A stretch of 64,000 nt of DNA. Source: Propionivibrio dicarboxylicus. Lineage in GTDB: Bacteria > Pseudomonadota > Gammaproteobacteria > Burkholderiales > Rhodocyclaceae. This document shows, one piece after another, positions 46,709-57,385 of the stretch (position 1 is its first letter; each line of letters begins with the position of its first letter). The stretch spans positions 79,350-143,349 of the forward strand of contig NZ_FNCY01000009.1 of NCBI RefSeq assembly GCF_900099695.1, given 5' to 3'. The translations under genes and the position numbers were made by a program. The notes under the pieces were generated by a model, which ran no database searches, was not told where the DNA came from, and worked only from the letters and a program-made list of their open reading frames with translations.

Positions 46709-47392
46709 CTAGATCAGGCGTACCGCCAGTTCGCCGAGACCGTCAATACCGCCTTCGAGCACATCGCCACGCACGACCGCCGACACGCCGGACGGTGTTC
46801 CCGTGAAAATCAGGTCACCGGGCTTCAGCACGATGTAGCTCGACAGGTTGGCGATGACTTCCGGCACTTTCCAGGTCATCTGAGCAAGATCGCCGCGCTG
46901 GCGAAAATCGCCGTTGACCTTCATCCAGATGGCGCCTGCCGCCGGATGGCCGCATTTCGCCACCGGGGTAATCGCGCCGATCGGTCCGCCCTGATCCATC
47001 CCCTTGCCCATCTCCCACGGCTGCCCCTTCTGCTTGGCCAGGGCCTGCAGATCGCGACGCGTCAGATCGAAGCCGACGGCATAACCGAAGACATGGTCGA
47101 GCGCCTTGTCGACGGGAATGTCGCGCCCACCGACACCGATTGCCACGACGAGCTCGATTTCGTGCTGGTAATTCTCCGTCTTGGGCGGATACGCGACATC
47201 GCCGCCGCCCGGCACCAGCGCATCCACCGGCTTGCTGAAGAAAAACGGCGGATTGCGCCCATCGCCGCCCATTTCGGCGACGTGATCGGCATAGTTCTGC
47301 CCAACGCAATACACCCGACGCACAGGAAATACGGCCTCGCCGCCTACCACCGGAACCGCGATCTGCGCAGACGGCGTAAAAACGAATGTCAT
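46709..47392 (-). CDS. Fumarylacetoacetate hydrolase-family protein (fumarylpyruvate hydrolase-like)
   Basis: This 227-residue protein has the FAH fold with metal ligands in YQHEIELVVAIG (Glu-x-Glu) and the downstream Asp in GYAVGFDLTRRDLQ. The N-terminal motif VYCVGQNYADHVAEMG and the C-terminal GDLIFTGTPSGVSAV are typical of fumarylpyruvate hydrolases and acylpyruvases. It cleaves C-C bonds in beta-diketo acids such as fumarylpyruvate or acylpyruvates, or decarboxylates oxaloacetate; which one is not decided by sequence. GGAGG lies before the ATG at 47392. It sits between the Nif3 and cupin genes on the same strand. Confidence 0.9.
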   Translation of the reverse strand: MTFVFTPSAQIAVPVVGGEAVFPVRRVYCVGQNYADHVAEMGGDGRNPPFFFSKPVDALVPGGGDVAYPPKTENYQHEIELVVAIGVGGRDIPVDKALDHVFGYAVGFDLTRRDLQALAKQKGQPWEMGKGMDQGGPIGAITPVAKCGHPAAGAIWMKVNGDFRQRGDLAQMTWKVPEVIANLSSYIVLKPGDLIFTGTPSGVSAVVRGDVLEGGIDGLGELAVRLI

Positions 47393-47410
47393 AGCACCTC
47401 CAAAAATTGG

Positions 47411-48157
47411 TCAAACCGGATTGTCGATATCGACAAGCTCACACGCCAAACCGCACGCCGCCCCGAGATGATCGGCCAAGGCCTGAACGCCAAAACGCTC
47501 GGTCGCGTGGTGACCGGCAGCAAGATACGCGACGCCGGACTCACGCGCCAGCAGAACCTGCGGCTCGGAGATTTCTCCTGAGAGGAAGGCGTCGACCCCG
47601 AGCGCAAGCGCCGGTTCAAAAAATCCCTGTGCGCCGCCGGAACACCAGGCGATGCGGCGCAGCGGCCGCGCCGAATCGCCAATCACGAGCGGTGCACGAC
47701 CGAGCTCGGTCGCGATTCGTGCAGCGAAATCATTCACTGTCACTGTCGCCGGCAATTGCCCGATCCAGCCCAGATCCTGATCACCAAAGCGGCCCTCGGC
47801 CACCATGCCAAGGCGCGCCGCCAGTTGCGCGTTGTTGCCAAGTTCGGGATGCGCATCGAGCGGCAGATGGTAGCCGAACAAGCTGATGTCATGGCGCAGC
47901 AGCGACTGCAGGCGCGTCTTGCGCACGCCGGTCACGCGCCCGTCCTCGCCGCGCCAGAACCAGCCATGATGCACGATGATCGCATCGGCATCGCGAGCAA
48001 TGGCGGCGTCGATCAGCGCCTGGCTGGCCGAAACCCCGAGCACGACGCGACGCACCTCGGCGCGTCCTTCCACTTGCAAGCCGTTTGGGCAATAATCCCG
48101 ATAGCGCGCCGGCTCCAGCAAGCCATCAAGATAGCGGGTCAGTTCGTCACGTCTCAT
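47411..48157 (-). CDS. Nif3-like dinuclear metal centre protein (YbgI family)
   Basis: This 248-residue protein shows the NIF3/YbgI motifs: [14 protein letters not shown] near the start, [12 protein letters not shown] (metal-binding His-His), [48 protein letters not shown] and a C-terminal Glu. The hexameric toroid binds two metal ions per subunit; it is sometimes annotated as GTP cyclohydrolase I type 2, but its role is not settled. The ATG at 48157 follows AAGGA seven bases upstream. It starts only 14 bp from the divergent DegS/HtrA-like gene, an arrangement common in betaproteobacteria. Confidence 0.92.
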   Translation of the reverse strand: MRRDELTRYLDGLLEPARYRDYCPNGLQVEGRAEVRRVVLGVSASQALIDAAIARDADAIIVHHGWFWRGEDGRVTGVRKTRLQSLLRHDISLFGYHLPLDAHPELGNNAQLAARLGMVAEGRFGDQDLGWIGQLPATVTVNDFAARIATELGRAPLVIGDSARPLRRIAWCSGGAQGFFEPALALGVDAFLSGEISEPQVLLARESGVAYLAAGHHATERFGVQALADHLGAACGLACELVDIDNPV

Positions 48158-48171
48158 TTTGTCGTCCTTCG

Positions 48172-49343
<1,172 letters not shown>

Positions 49344-49347
<4 letters not shown>

Positions 49348-50111
49348 TCGGTCGTGCGTTCCGACTCGGCCGGCAGGGCGGGAAGCTCCCTGGCTGGCGG
49401 CTGGCTGACGAAGCGCGCAAGAAAGAGCCCGAGTTCGAACAGCAGGCAAAGCGGCACCGCCAGCAGCAACTGCGAGACCACATCGGGCGGCGTGAAGATC
49501 GCCCCGATGACGAAGGCGCCGACGATGACGTAGGGCCGCCACTCCTTGAGCGTCTTGATTTCGACGACCCCCATCTTGACGAGCACAATGACCACCACCG
49601 GCACTTCGAACGTAATGCCGAAGGCGATGAAGGTGCTCATGACGAATGAGAGATACTTCTCGATGTCGGTCATCCAGGCGACGCCGTCCGGCGCGATCTT
49701 GGCCATGAAGCCGAACACCGTCGGAAACACCAGCAGATAGGCGAACGCCATACCGACGAAAAAGAGGAAGACGCTGGCCGCGACGAGCGGCAGCGCCAGC
49801 CGCTTCTCGTGGGCATACAGACCGGGGGCGACGAAGGCCCAGGCCTGGTACAGCACGTAGGGCAAGGCAATCAGGAAGGCGACCATCAGCGCGACCTTCA
49901 TCGGCACGAGGAAGACCCCGACGACATCGGTCGCGATCATCTGCCCGCCTTTGGGCAGGGAGGCCAGCAAAGGCTGGGCGAGCACGGCGTACAACTCCTT
50001 GGCCCAGGGGAACAGGCAGAGGAAGATGATCAGGATCGACAACAGCGCCCGGATCAGCCGGTCGCGCAGCTCGATCAGGTGCGACATGAAGGATTCTTCG
50101 GGCGCGTTCAT
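49344..50111 (-). CDS. tatC: Twin-arginine translocase subunit TatC
   Basis: This 255-residue polytopic protein has six membrane helices and TatC motifs: ESFMSHLIELRDRLIRALLS (N-terminal twin-arginine-binding region), LFPWAKELYAVLAQPLLASLP, YQAWAFVAPGLYAHEK, FGITFEVPVVVIVLVKMGVV and FTPPDVVSQLLLAVPLCLLFE. With TatB it forms the receptor for folded twin-arginine precursors. It overlaps tatB by 4 bp and ends sharing its stop with the convergent protease gene. Confidence 0.97.
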
Positions 50112-50533
50112 GCTTTCGGCGTCGTTTCGCTCGGCACCGTCGGATCGGTCGCAGCAACCTGAATCGCCGGCGGTGTCTCGGCAGGCGCTTCGGGCGCCGC
50201 TTCAGACGGCTGCTCAACGCTGGACTGGAGTTCGCCGAGTCCGGTCCGTGCCGTGTCGACGACCTCGCCGACCGACTGCTCAACCGACTGGATGCCCTCT
50301 TTCATGCTGCGCTCGAAGGCATGCGCCGAGGCCTGCATATCGGCCTGCAAGCGCTTGAGTTCGTCAAGCTGGATCTCGCGACTGATGTCCGACTTGACGT
50401 CATTGACATAGCGCTGCAAACGCCCGAACAGGAGCCCGGCCGTGCGCGCCACCTTGGGCAGGCGCTCGGGGCCGATCACCACGAGGGCGACGATGGCAAT
50501 CACCATCAGTTCGGAAAAGCCGACGTCAAACAT
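50108..50533 (-). CDS. tatB: Twin-arginine translocase subunit TatB
   Basis: This 141-residue protein starts MFDVGFSELMVIAIVALVVI, one membrane helix with the conserved Glu of TatB. An amphipathic helix (GPERLPKVARTAGLLFGRLQ) and a long charged coil and Pro/Ala-rich tail follow, as is usual. It binds TatC to form the receptor complex. The ATG at 50533 gives the canonical start; the frame continues upstream over unlikely sequence. It lies 66 bp after tatA and overlaps tatC by 4 bp. Confidence 0.95.
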   Translation of the reverse strand: MFDVGFSELMVIAIVALVVIGPERLPKVARTAGLLFGRLQRYVNDVKSDISREIQLDELKRLQADMQASAHAFERSMKEGIQSVEQSVGEVVDTARTGLGELQSSVEQPSEAAPEAPAETPPAIQVAATDPTVPSETTPKA

Positions 50534-50599
50534 GTTCTTGGCTGATTTTTTCGCGAAGTCTTCGCCGGCGGGCAAGCACCCGTCGGCTACGAACGACGA

Positions 50600-50827
50600 T
50601 TACGACTTGGTCTTTTCGCGGACCTCGCCCTCGATCGTCTGGCCGCCCGTCACTTGCTGCGGCGGCGCCGTTTCGGCCGGCTTGTCCTCGGCCGACTTCA
50701 TGCCTTCCTTGAAGCCCTTCACCGCGCCGCCGAGATCTTCGCCAATATTGCGCAGCTTCTTGGTACCGAACACCAAAAGAACGATAAGCAGAACGATAAG
50801 CCAATGCCAGATGCTGAATGAACCCAT
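50600..50827 (-). CDS. tatA: Twin-arginine translocase subunit TatA
   Basis: This 75-residue protein starts [20 protein letters not shown], followed by [20 protein letters not shown], the standard TatA amphipathic helix with the FGTKKLR hinge. TatA oligomers form the passage for folded proteins. AAGGAG lies six bases before the ATG at 50827. It is the first of three tat genes, 10 bp after the HIT gene, giving the betaproteobacterial his-HIT-tat series. Confidence 0.96.
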   Translation of the reverse strand: MGSFSIWHWLIVLLIVLLVFGTKKLRNIGEDLGGAVKGFKEGMKSAEDKPAETAPPQQVTGGQTIEGEVREKTKS

Positions 50828-50837
50828 GACTGTCTCC

Positions 50838-51188
50838 TTAATTCCGTTTGAGCATCGGACCGACCGGATCCGACCCGCCGACGACGTGCGCATGCAAATG
50901 CGGCACTTCCTGCTGACCGATCCGGCCCGAATTGATGATGACCCGGCAGCCGTCCGGACTACCGTTCTCGCTTGCCAGGCGATGCGCCACGGCAAGCACG
51001 CGACCCAGCGCCGGCTCGTCGGCGACACCGACTTCAGCCAGCGACGCGATATGATGCTTGGGAATCACCAGAATATGCACCGGACGCGCCGGATTGATGT
51101 CGTGAAAGGCATAGACGAGATCGTCCTCGTACACCTTGCGCGAGGGGATCTCGCCGCGCACGATCCTGCAGAAAAGGCAATTATCCAT
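50838..51188 (-). CDS. hinT: HIT-family purine nucleoside phosphoramidase (HinT)
   Basis: This 116-residue protein has the HIT motif HLHAHVVGG (His-x-His-x-His) near the end and the N-terminal [19 protein letters not shown], typical of HinT. It hydrolyses adenosine phosphoramidates and aminoacyl-AMP. It lies 6 bp after hisE and 10 bp before tatA, a conserved position in betaproteobacterial his operons. The link to histidine synthesis is positional only. Confidence 0.95.
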   Translation of the reverse strand: MDNCLFCRIVRGEIPSRKVYEDDLVYAFHDINPARPVHILVIPKHHIASLAEVGVADEPALGRVLAVAHRLASENGSPDGCRVIINSGRIGQQEVPHLHAHVVGGSDPVGPMLKRN

Positions 51189-51194
51189 GATTGC

Positions 51195-51521
51195 TCACTT
51201 GGCCGTTCTGGAATTCTTCTCGGCGATTCCCGAGGTACCCTCGCGACGCCGGAGTTCGTTGAGCACGTCGTCGATGCTCAGATCGCAGAAAGTCAGCAGC
51301 GCCATCACGTGATAGATGAGGTCTGCCGATTCATAAACGATACTACCCGCCACGCCGTCTTTGGCGGCCATGATCAGCTCCGCACTTTCCTCGCCGATTT
51401 TCTTGAGGATCGAATCGGGGCCCTTGGCGAACAGCTTGGCCGTATAGGACGTCGAGGGATCGGCGCCACGCCGCGACACCAGCGTTTCTTCGAGTCGGGC
51501 CAGAATGTCTTGATCAGTCAT
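51195..51521 (-). CDS. hisE: Phosphoribosyl-ATP pyrophosphatase
   Basis: This 108-residue all-alpha NTP pyrophosphohydrolase of the MazG-like fold acts at step two of histidine synthesis, making PR-AMP. Signatures are [33 protein letters not shown] (metal-binding EExxE/ExxD) and [13 protein letters not shown]. It is separate from hisI, which it overlaps by 4 bp. The product is cytoplasmic. Confidence 0.96.
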   Translation of the reverse strand: MTDQDILARLEETLVSRRGADPSTSYTAKLFAKGPDSILKKIGEESAELIMAAKDGVAGSIVYESADLIYHVMALLTFCDLSIDDVLNELRRREGTSGIAEKNSRTAK

Positions 51522-51922
51522 TTCGCGTAAATATCCTTCGGGTCTTTCAGCACCGGATCGACCGGCACCCAGCGATCGCCTTGCAATTCGAGGAAGAAGC
51601 AGCTTTCCCGGCCGGTATGACAGGCGATGCCGCCAATCTGTTCGACCGCCAGCAACAGCACGTCGCCGTCGCAGTCGGTGCGCACCGATTTCAGTTTCTG
51701 GACATGCCCGGATTCCTCACCCTTGCGCCAAAGACGCTGGCGCGAGCGCGACCAGTATACCGCGTTGCCGCAACGCAACGACTCCTGCAAGGATTCGCGG
51801 TTCATCCAGGCGAACATCACGACCCGCCCGCTGGCTTCGTCCTGCGCAATCGCCGGCATCATGCCTGCGGCATCCCACTTGAGGGCGTCGAGCCAGGGCA
51901 AACTCGGATCGAGATCGCTCAT
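51518..51922 (-). CDS. hisI: Phosphoribosyl-AMP cyclohydrolase
   Basis: This 134-residue enzyme opens the purine ring of PR-AMP (step three). Signatures are [52 protein letters not shown] and [11 protein letters not shown], carrying the Mg (DxDxD-like) and Zn (Cys) ligands. It overlaps hisE and is separated from hisF by a structured 79-bp spacer. Confidence 0.96.
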   Translation of the reverse strand: MSDLDPSLPWLDALKWDAAGMMPAIAQDEASGRVVMFAWMNRESLQESLRCGNAVYWSRSRQRLWRKGEESGHVQKLKSVRTDCDGDVLLLAVEQIGGIACHTGRESCFFLELQGDRWVPVDPVLKDPKDIYAK

Positions 51923-51936
51923 CGGCGGACCCTCCA

Positions 51937-51986
51937 GTCACTGCGTGACATCCTCCCCGAGGGAGGGGGAGCGCCCTCTTCGGGCG
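51937..51986. repeat. REP-like cluster of three hairpins between hisF and hisI
   Basis: Three adjacent dyads are GTCAC-TGC-GTGAC, CCTCCC-CGA-GGGAGG and CGCCC-TCTTC-GGGCG. They fill the only sizeable gap among the hisF-hisI-hisE genes. Their GC-rich, palindromic layout is what one expects of a dispersed intergenic repeat, but no second copy is in this window. Confidence 0.5.
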
Positions 51987-52001
51987 GCCGGGCGACGGCG
52001 C

Positions 52002-52763
52002 TCACAAGCGTACCTCGATGCCCTGCTCGCGCATGAAGGTCTTGGCCTGACGCACGGTGTATTCGCCGAAATGGAAGATGCTGGCGGCCAGCACCGCGTC
52101 GGCGCCGCCGATCGAGACGCCCTCGGCCAGATGCTGCAGATTGCCGACGCCGCCGCTGGCGATCACCGGAATATCGACGGCGTCGGAAACAGCACGCGTC
52201 AGCGGCAAGTCGAAGCCGTTCTTGGTGCCGTCGCGGTCCATGCTGGTCAGCAGGATTTCGCCGGCGCCGAGTTCCTGCGCACGCCGCGCCCAAACCACGG
52301 CATCGATGCCGGTCGGCTTGCGCCCGCCATGGGTGAAGACTTCCCAACGCCCCGGCGCCACCTGTTTGGCATCAATGGCGACAACGATGCACTGGTTGCC
52401 GACCTTGGCCGAGGCTTCGGCGACGAGGTCCGGATTGTTGATCGCTGCGGTGTTCATGCTGACCTTGTCGGCACCGGCATTGAGCAGGCGACGCACATCG
52501 GCGACGCAACGCACGCCGCCACCGACGGTCAGCGGGATGAAGACCTGCGACGCACAGGCTTCGACGATGTTCAGGATGATGTCACGCTGATCGCTCGACG
52601 CCGTGATGTCGAGGAAGGTGACCTCGTCGGCCCCCTGCTCGTCATAACGTCGGGCGATCTCGACCGGATCGCCGGCATCGCGCAAATCGACAAAGTTGGT
52701 GCCCTTGACGACCCGACCGGCGGTCACATCAAGGCAAGGAATGATACGTTTGGCCAGACCCAA
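52002..52763 (-). CDS. hisF: Imidazole glycerol phosphate synthase cyclase subunit
   Basis: This 253-residue TIM-barrel subunit takes ammonia from HisH to form imidazole glycerol phosphate and AICAR. Signatures are [20 protein letters not shown] (catalytic Asp), [52 protein letters not shown] (second Asp) and VIASGGVGN. No ATG fits: I use TTG at 52763 ([10 protein letters not shown] in effect), which gives a family-typical length; it has no strong ribosome binding site. It lies 43 bp after hisA. Confidence 0.93.
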   Translation of the reverse strand: MGLAKRIIPCLDVTAGRVVKGTNFVDLRDAGDPVEIARRYDEQGADEVTFLDITASSDQRDIILNIVEACASQVFIPLTVGGGVRCVADVRRLLNAGADKVSMNTAAINNPDLVAEASAKVGNQCIVVAIDAKQVAPGRWEVFTHGGRKPTGIDAVVWARRAQELGAGEILLTSMDRDGTKNGFDLPLTRAVSDAVDIPVIASGGVGNLQHLAEGVSIGGADAVLAASIFHFGEYTVRQAKTFMREQGIEVRL

Positions 52764-52806
52764 GGCGTTAACCGCGCTTTCTTCCGATGCAGGAATGCTA
52801 GAGAAA

Positions 52807-53550
52807 TCAGGATTGCGACAAGCGATCCGCCTCGACCTGTGCCGCAGCGAAATCCAGCGTGCCGTCATAGATGGCGCGCCCGGCAATAGTCGCCTGGATG
52901 CCCTCGCTCTCGACCTCGCACAGCTTGCGGATGTCATCGAGACTGGAGAAACCGCCGCTGGCGATCACCGGCACGCGCAAGGCCTGCGCCAGCTTGACCG
53001 TCGCTTCGATATTGATGCCGGTAAGCATGCCGTCGCGCCCGATGTCGGTATAAATAATGCCCTCGACGCCATAGTCCTCGCACTTCTTCGCCAGGTCGAT
53101 GACGTCATGGCCGGTCAGCTTCGACCAGCCATCGACCGCAACCTTGCCGTCCTTGGCATCGAGCCCGACAATGATCTGCCCGGGGAAAGCGCTGCACGCA
53201 TCGTGCAGGAAGCCCGGATTCTTGACCGCCGCAGTACCGATGATGACGTAGCTGATCCCGTTGTCGAGGATCCGCTCGATCGTGTCGAGGTCGCGGATGC
53301 CACCGCCCAACTGGATCGGGATCTCGTCGCCGATTGCCTCGACGATTTCGCGGATGGCCCGCTCATTTTTCTGCTTGCCGGCAAAAGCGCCATTGAGATC
53401 GACCACGTGCAAGCGCCGTGCGCCCTGCTCGAGCCAATGTGCCGCCTGCTCGCCAGGAGAGGTCGAAAAAACCGTGGCATCGTCCATGAGACCCTGCTTG
53501 AGGCGGACGCACTGTCCGTCCTTCAGGTCAATCGCGGGAATGATCAGCAT
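52807..53550 (-). CDS. hisA: ProFAR isomerase
   Basis: This 247-residue TIM-barrel enzyme does the Amadori isomerisation in histidine synthesis. Signatures are [17 protein letters not shown] (catalytic Asp), LQ-type [56 protein letters not shown] (second Asp) and [10 protein letters not shown]. It lies 57 bp after hisH, a slightly longer gap than the rest of the cluster. The two-fold repeat of half-barrels is evident from the paired GGG and SGG motifs. Confidence 0.97.
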   Translation of the reverse strand: MLIIPAIDLKDGQCVRLKQGLMDDATVFSTSPGEQAAHWLEQGARRLHVVDLNGAFAGKQKNERAIREIVEAIGDEIPIQLGGGIRDLDTIERILDNGISYVIIGTAAVKNPGFLHDACSAFPGQIIVGLDAKDGKVAVDGWSKLTGHDVIDLAKKCEDYGVEGIIYTDIGRDGMLTGINIEATVKLAQALRVPVIASGGFSSLDDIRKLCEVESEGIQATIAGRAIYDGTLDFAAAQVEADRLSQS

Positions 53551-53607
53551 GTTTTAAAACAGATGGTTGAGGAAAAAGGGTGGGGAAAGCGCTTCGCGCA
53601 CTCCGGA

Positions 53608-54255
53608 TCAGGGCTGCCAACGGACGAAGTTGGACAACAGGGTGAGGCCGGCGTGGGCGCTTTTCTCCGGATGACATTGAATGGCGAAGATATTATCCCG
53701 CGCCACCGCGCTGGTAAAGGGGATGCCATAGCCGGTCTGCCCAGCCACGCAGGCCGGATCGACGGGATCGACATAGTAACTATGCACAAAATAGAAGCGC
53801 GCACCGTCGTCAATGCCGGACCACAAAGGGTGCGGCCGGACCTGCGCGACCTCGTTCCAGCCCATGTGCGGCACCTTGAGCTTCTCGCCAGCAGGGCCTT
53901 TCATGCGATCGGCCGGGAAGCGGCGCACCGGCCCGGCAAAGACGCCAAGCCCATCGACATCGCCTTCTTCGCTATGGTCGAAAAGCATCTGCAAGCCAAT
54001 GCAAATGCCGAGAAAGGGCTTGCTCCGTGCCGCCTCAATGACAACGTCACGGAGACCGCGGGCTTCGAGTTCGCGCATGCAGTCGGGCATCGCACCCTGC
54101 CCGGGAAAAACGACGCGTTCAGCCGCTGCGACGACAGCAGGATCGGCGGACACGACCACGTCGCGCCCCTCCGCCACCTTCGCAATCGCCTGCCAGACCG
54201 AACGCAGATTCCCCATGCCGTAATCGATAACGGCAATCGTTGCAGCCCCCATCAA
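53608..54255 (-). CDS. hisH: Imidazole glycerol phosphate synthase glutaminase subunit
   Basis: This 215-residue class I glutamine amidotransferase partners HisF. The catalytic Cys is in [13 protein letters not shown] and the His-Glu pair is in [14 protein letters not shown]; the oxyanion motif [12 protein letters not shown] is also present. It overlaps hisB by 4 bp. Length and motifs are normal. Confidence 0.97.
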   Translation of the reverse strand: MMGAATIAVIDYGMGNLRSVWQAIAKVAEGRDVVVSADPAVVAAAERVVFPGQGAMPDCMRELEARGLRDVVIEAARSKPFLGICIGLQMLFDHSEEGDVDGLGVFAGPVRRFPADRMKGPAGEKLKVPHMGWNEVAQVRPHPLWSGIDDGARFYFVHSYYVDPVDPACVAGQTGYGIPFTSAVARDNIFAIQCHPEKSAHAGLTLLSNFVRWQP

Positions 54256-54839
54256 AGCGCTCCCTTGGTCGAAGGAACGCTGCCGGCAGCCCGCTCGTCG
54301 GCCTCGACAGCCATGCGCAGGGCACGCCCGAAGGCCTTGAAAACGGTCTCGGCCTGATGGTGGGCGTTGTCGCCACGCAGGTTGTCGATATGCACGGTCA
54401 TCAAGGCGTGATTAACGAGCCCCTGGAAAAATTCGCGGACGAGATCGACATCGAAGGCACCGACCAGCGCACGCGTAAAGTCGACCGAGAACACCAACCC
54501 CGGCCGCCCCGACAGATCGATAACGACGCGCGACAGCGCCTCGTCGAGCGGCACGTAGGCGTGTCCATAGCGACGAATGCCCTTCTTGTCGCCCAGCGCC
54601 TTGGCCAATGCCTGGCCGAGTGTGATGCCGATGTCTTCAACCGTGTGGTGCGCGTCGATATGCAGATCGCCCCGGGCCTCGACCTCAAGATCGATCATGC
54701 CGTGACGCGCCACCTGATCGAGCATGTGATCGAGAAAGGGTACGCCGGTGGCAAAACGCCCACGTCCGCTCCCTTCAAGATCAAGGCGAACCGTCACTTG
54801 GGTTTCCAGGGTATTTCTGCTGATTTCAGCCTGCCGCAT
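54252..54839 (-). CDS. hisB: Imidazoleglycerol-phosphate dehydratase (monofunctional)
   Basis: This 195-residue manganese enzyme forms imidazole acetol phosphate. Signatures are [35 protein letters not shown] (metal His residues), [21 protein letters not shown] and [18 protein letters not shown]. It lacks the histidinol phosphatase half found in enteric HisB. The ATG at 54839 follows GAGG by five bases. It is divergent from hisC, 149 bp away, and must start its own transcript because the usual upstream hisC is reversed. Confidence 0.97.
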   Translation of the reverse strand: MRQAEISRNTLETQVTVRLDLEGSGRGRFATGVPFLDHMLDQVARHGMIDLEVEARGDLHIDAHHTVEDIGITLGQALAKALGDKKGIRRYGHAYVPLDEALSRVVIDLSGRPGLVFSVDFTRALVGAFDVDLVREFFQGLVNHALMTVHIDNLRGDNAHHQAETVFKAFGRALRMAVEADERAAGSVPSTKGAL

Positions 54840-54988
54840 GCGCACCTCGACGCCAGAGTCACACAACCCGAACCGACAGCCACGACAGGCGCCCGCCGGT
54901 TCGCATCAATTCATTGAGTCCGCATGATACCATTTCATGCTTGCAAAGCACCGAAACCGCCGTAAACACCGCCATTTCACGGATCGCC

Positions 54989-56077
54989 ATGAGCCAATTC
55001 TGGAGCCCTCTCGTTCATCGCCTGACGCCGTACGTTCCCGGCGAGCAGCCCAAGCTCACCGACCTCGTCAAGCTCAATACCAACGAAAACCCGTACCCGC
55101 CGTCGCCGCGCGTCGTCGAAGCGATCCAGGCCGAGCTTGGCGGTGACGCCGCCCGCCTGCGCCTGTATCCCGACCCCAACGCCGATCAGTTGCGCGCCGC
55201 CGTCGCCGCCCATTTCTCGGCTTATGACATCGCGCCGGCGCAGGTGTTCGTCGGCAACGGTTCCGACGAGGTGCTCGCCCACGTATTCATGGGTCTGCTC
55301 TGCCATGGCCGTCCGGTGCTGATGCCGGACATCAGCTACAGTTTCTACCCGGTCTATTGCGGTCTGTACGGCATCGAACACCGGGCCGTCCCGCTCGGCG
55401 AAGCCTTCGACATCCGCGTTGATGACTACCGTCAGGACGCCGGCGGCATCGTCATCGCCAACCCGAACGCGCCGACCGGACAGCTGCTGCCGCTCGCCGA
55501 CATCGAACGCCTGGCGACGGAACATCCGGAGTCGCCGGTGGTGATCGACGAAGCCTATATCGACTTCGCCGACGACCCGATGCCGACCGCGATCGCCCTC
55601 GTCAACCGGCATCCCAACCTGCTCGTCGTGCGTACGCTGTCGAAGTCACACGCCCTCGCCGGTTTGCGTGTCGGCTATGCGATCGGACAAGCGGTGCTAA
55701 TCGAGGCGCTCGAACGCATCAAAAACAGCTTCAACTCCTACCCGCTCGACCGTCTCGCGCTCGTCGCCGCCACCGCTGCGATGACCGACAGCGCGCACCT
55801 CGACGCCACCCGTCGCGCCGTCATGGCCAGCCGGCAGTGGCTGACAGACGCGATGACGGAGATGGGCTTCGAGGTCCTTCCTTCGGCCGCCAATTTCATC
55901 TTCGCCCGTCACCCGCAGCACGATGCGGCGCAACTGGCGGCGTCATTGCGCGAGCAACGCATCATCGTCCGCCACTTCAAGGCGGCGCGCATCGACCAGC
56001 ATCTGCGCATCAGCATCGGCACCGATCTGCAGTGCCGCGCCCTTGTTGACGCGCTGAAATCGATCCTTAATCCCTGA
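54989..56077 (+). CDS. hisC: Histidinol-phosphate aminotransferase
   Basis: This 362-residue fold-type I PLP enzyme transfers an amino group from glutamate to imidazole acetol phosphate. Signatures are [80 protein letters not shown] (PLP Lys in [10 protein letters not shown]) and LRISIGT. It resembles the betaproteobacterial MSxFWSPLV type. The ATG at 54989 gives this N-terminus; an upstream TTG frame is not needed. It is transcribed opposite to all other his genes here, followed by a nitroreductase gene 25 bp later. Confidence 0.95.
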   Translation: MSQFWSPLVHRLTPYVPGEQPKLTDLVKLNTNENPYPPSPRVVEAIQAELGGDAARLRLYPDPNADQLRAAVAAHFSAYDIAPAQVFVGNGSDEVLAHVFMGLLCHGRPVLMPDISYSFYPVYCGLYGIEHRAVPLGEAFDIRVDDYRQDAGGIVIANPNAPTGQLLPLADIERLATEHPESPVVIDEAYIDFADDPMPTAIALVNRHPNLLVVRTLSKSHALAGLRVGYAIGQAVLIEALERIKNSFNSYPLDRLALVAATAAMTDSAHLDATRRAVMASRQWLTDAMTEMGFEVLPSAANFIFARHPQHDAAQLAASLREQRIIVRHFKAARIDQHLRISIGTDLQCRALVDALKSILNP

Positions 56078-56102
56078 ACTTTTCACAGAAGGTACTGGCA
56101 TC

Positions 56103-56792
56103 ATGACAACTGACAACATCCAAGCGGTTGACGCGGCGATCCGCTCGCGTCACTCAATCCGCCGTTTCCTCCCGACTCCGGTGCCCCGCGAGGCCTTGCG
56201 CGAACTGCTCGAACTCGCCTCCTGCGCGCCGTCCGGCACGAACATCCAACCCTGGCGCGTGTATGCACTGGCCGGCAAGGAAAAAGAAGCGCTGTCGACG
56301 GCCATCATGGAACGCTTCACCCGCGGCGAAACCGACGGCGGCCGCGAACTCGATTACTACCCGAAAGAGTGGGTCGAGCCCTGGTTGTCGCGCCGTCGCA
56401 AGTGCGGCCTCGGCCTCTACAGCTTGCTCGGCATCACCAAGGGCGATACCGACCGCATGAAAGTGCAGACGGGACGCAACTTCCAGTTCTTCGATGCGCC
56501 GGTTGGCATGATCTTCACGCTCGACAACCGGCTCGGCAAGGGCATGCTCGTCGACTGCGGCATGTTCATGGGCAACCTGATGGTCGCCGCCCGGGCGCGC
56601 GGCATCGACACCTGCGTGCAAGCGTTCTTTGCCGACTACCACAAGACGATTCGGGCGACGCTGAACATTCCCGACAATGAAATCGTGTACTGCGGCATGG
56701 CCCTCGGCTATGCCGACCCGAACGCCCCGGAAAACACGCTGATCACCGAACGCGAGCCGGTCGAAGGCTTCACCGACTTCCGCGGTTTCTGA
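56103..56792 (+). CDS. Nitroreductase-family flavoprotein
   Basis: This 229-residue protein has the NfsB-like FMN fold: RSRHSIRRFLPTPVPREALR, LASCAPSGTNIQPWRVYAL, MLVDCGMFMGNLMVAARARG and MALGYADP. It should reduce nitro or quinone compounds with NAD(P)H; the physiological substrate is unknown. It lies 25 bp after hisC and ends at a bidirectional terminator shared with hemG. Relatives are often annotated simply as nitroreductase; there is no evidence that it acts in histidine synthesis. Confidence 0.9.
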   Translation: MTTDNIQAVDAAIRSRHSIRRFLPTPVPREALRELLELASCAPSGTNIQPWRVYALAGKEKEALSTAIMERFTRGETDGGRELDYYPKEWVEPWLSRRRKCGLGLYSLLGITKGDTDRMKVQTGRNFQFFDAPVGMIFTLDNRLGKGMLVDCGMFMGNLMVAARARGIDTCVQAFFADYHKTIRATLNIPDNEIVYCGMALGYADPNAPENTLITEREPVEGFTDFRGF

Positions 56793-56807
56793 TCCCTCGC
56801 ATCAACG

Positions 56808-56834
56808 AAAAAGGGGCGCTTCGGCGCCCCTTTT
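56808..56834. terminator. Bidirectional intrinsic terminator between nitroreductase and hemG
   Basis: A perfect GGGGCGC / GCGCCCC stem closes a TTCG tetraloop and is flanked by A5 on the left and T4 on the right, so it can stop both convergent transcripts. Confidence 0.9.
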
Positions 56835-56854
56835 CCTTTGTCTGCGGCCGTTTC

Positions 56855-57382
56855 TCAGAGCGCGCAGACTTGTTCTGCAAAAGCCTCCACCCGTGACCAA
56901 TCGGTAAATTCAACGACCGCCGTCGGATCGGTCGGTCCCTTGGTCATCAGCATGATGAAGCGGATCATCAGGCGATCGAAGAAGCGGTAGCGCGGATAAT
57001 CGAGCTTCCCGGCGAACACATCGACAAGCCCCGGCGTCCATGGCGTGCGCTTGAAAAACTTGCGCACGTAAGGATTGGTATCGGGACGATTCTTTTCCGG
57101 CTTGCGGGCGACAATATTCACCGAGAAGAACGCCGTCGGCATCGACTGCAAACGGTCGAGATGCTTGCGAATGAACGCGAATACCTGTGGCTGATGCTTG
57201 CCGTAGCGAATGCGCGCACCGATCACCACTTTGTCGAACCGATCGAGCGACACGCTTGCCGCATCGTCGATCGAGACCAGCGCCGCCTCCTGCCCTGCGG
57301 CGACGATCCGCTGCTGCACGCGTTGGCAGATCCGCAGCGTCTGCCCGTCAGTCGTCGAATACAGGATCAGGACACTGGCCAC
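56855..57382 (-). CDS. hemG: Flavodoxin-fold protoporphyrinogen IX dehydrogenase (quinone) HemG
   Basis: This 175-residue flavodoxin-like protein closely matches the enteric HemG pattern: LILYSTTDGQTLRIC (FMN phosphate loop), VVIGARIRYGKHQPQVFAFI, MPTAFFSVNIVARKPEKNRP, YVRKFFKRTPW and the membrane-associating stretch YPRYRFFDRLMIRFIMLM. It would oxidise protoporphyrinogen IX to protoporphyrin IX with electrons passed to quinone. It starts 3 bp after the hisD stop in the same direction, so it is co-transcribed with hisG-hisD, filling the place usually held by hisC. A role in heme synthesis rather than in histidine synthesis follows from the family. Confidence 0.9.
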   Translation of the reverse strand: MASVLILYSTTDGQTLRICQRVQQRIVAAGQEAALVSIDDAASVSLDRFDKVVIGARIRYGKHQPQVFAFIRKHLDRLQSMPTAFFSVNIVARKPEKNRPDTNPYVRKFFKRTPWTPGLVDVFAGKLDYPRYRFFDRLMIRFIMLMTKGPTDPTAVVEFTDWSRVEAFAEQVCAL

Positions 57383-57385
57383 CGC

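Noticed and set aside
54937-55146. His-rich frame ([20 protein letters not shown]) before hisC, considered as a his leader peptide
   Set aside because: It does not stop before hisC but runs 69 codons into it, and no mutually exclusive stems with a T-run were found. The His codons are scattered among Arg codons as in a GC-rich off-frame.
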